Of a stretch of DNA of 64,000 nucleotides, positions 63,873-64,000 are shown piece after piece. Origin of the DNA: Bedellia somnulentella. Its lineage: Eukaryota; Arthropoda; Insecta; Lepidoptera; Bedelliidae. Numbering within the stretch: the first letter of the stretch is position 1; each line of letters opens with the position of its first letter. Below the pieces are notes generated by a model. It ran no database searches, was not told the DNA's origin, and saw only the letters and a list, made by a program, of their open reading frames with translations. Position numbers and translations under genes: made by a program. The stretch lies in assembly GCA_963576735.1 (NCBI GenBank), contig OY755171.1, positions 8,680,001 through 8,744,000 on the forward strand, in the 5' to 3' direction.

Positions 63873-64000
63873 CGTTCGTGGTCGAGCGGTTAGGTGACTA
63901 GCTTCTCGATTCGGAGGTTGCGGGTTCGATCCCCGCTGAGGGCAACATTTATGTGATAAGCATAGATGTTAGTTTATTAGTCTTGGATGTATTTATATGT
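63873..64000 (+). mobile_element. Third tRNA-derived SINE type, cut by the window end
   Basis: A-box-like TCGTGGTCGAGCGGTTAGGT and B-box-like GCGGGTTCGATCCCCGC (perfect 5-bp T-stem), followed by CAACATTTATGTGATAAGCA and TTAGTCTTGGATGTATTTAT, typical of widespread moth and butterfly SINEs. The first seven bases do not pair with the sequence after the T-arm, so it is not a functional tRNA gene. Confidence 0.7.

Noticed and set aside
63873..63947. Possible functional tRNA gene
   Set aside because: The T-arm is perfect but the 5' bases do not pair with the bases after the T-arm, and the downstream sequence is that of a common moth SINE.

Overview
This window reads as gene-poor, AT-rich nuclear DNA of a moth or butterfly (Lepidoptera). 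The evidence is indirect. The transposon fauna is typically lepidopteran: RTE elements ending in (GTAT)n-type tails, R4/Dong, a CR1-like element with a PHD-finger ORF1, Helitrons ending in CTAG, tRNA-derived SINEs with (TTATG)n tails, and mariner-type and foldback elements. I found no host protein-coding gene, rRNA or functional tRNA gene that I could support. Almost every recognisable open reading frame belongs to a transposable element, and almost all of these are broken. Two short-element families recur and are named here as follows. SINE-T is a tRNA-derived SINE with A-box- and B-box-like motifs, a conserved body and a (TTATG)n tail. SINE-R is about 240-260 bp long, has a constant 5' end (GCTGTGTAGTGTCGGCTTAG) and ends in the same tail as the RTE LINEs of the window.

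Layout, left half. 1-1580 is a DNA element with perfect 70-bp inverted ends; it holds a second element, which holds an RTE fragment. 2020-2700 is the 3' end of an unusual LINE with a restriction-like endonuclease. 3-9 kb carries SINE-T and SINE-R copies, a 5-unit minisatellite and a 1-kb foldback element with 179-bp arms. 9-16 kb is mostly featureless DNA with SINEs and small foldback elements. 16316-18097 is a Helitron with a decayed Pif1-type helicase. 18-26 kb has more SINEs, an 839-bp inverted-repeat element (22595-23433) and a mariner-like element with about 320-bp inverted ends (24242-25289).

Middle. 27590-32628 is a minus-strand R4/Dong-type LINE sitting in ATT/TAA repeats. Its coding region is split by a 1990-bp plus-strand LINE (28849-30838) with an exact 10-bp target duplication. 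The inserted LINE keeps a 617-codon open frame (reverse transcriptase with YLDD, zinc knuckle, restriction-like endonuclease) and belongs to the same family as the relic at 2.1-2.7 kb. 33-50 kb is sparse: SINEs, 5'-truncated RTE copies with target duplications, LINE tails and a small foldback element.

Right half. 50041-50760 is a perfect palindrome with 322-bp arms flanked by 17-bp direct repeats. 51437-58885 looks like one SINE-R copy split by two later events: a CR1-like complex (ORF2 nearly intact apart from one A-run frameshift, plus a separate PHD-finger ORF1 relic) and an RNase-H-bearing LINE with a 13-bp target duplication. The rest holds a perfect-TIR MITE, a 196-bp Helitron, SINE fragments and the start of a different tRNA-derived SINE cut off by the window edge.

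How the parts relate: the LINEs encode nickase and reverse transcriptase, and the SINEs appear to depend on them through shared 3' tails (SINE-R with RTE; SINE-T more tentatively with the CR1-like element). The nesting gives a relative order of insertion at several loci.
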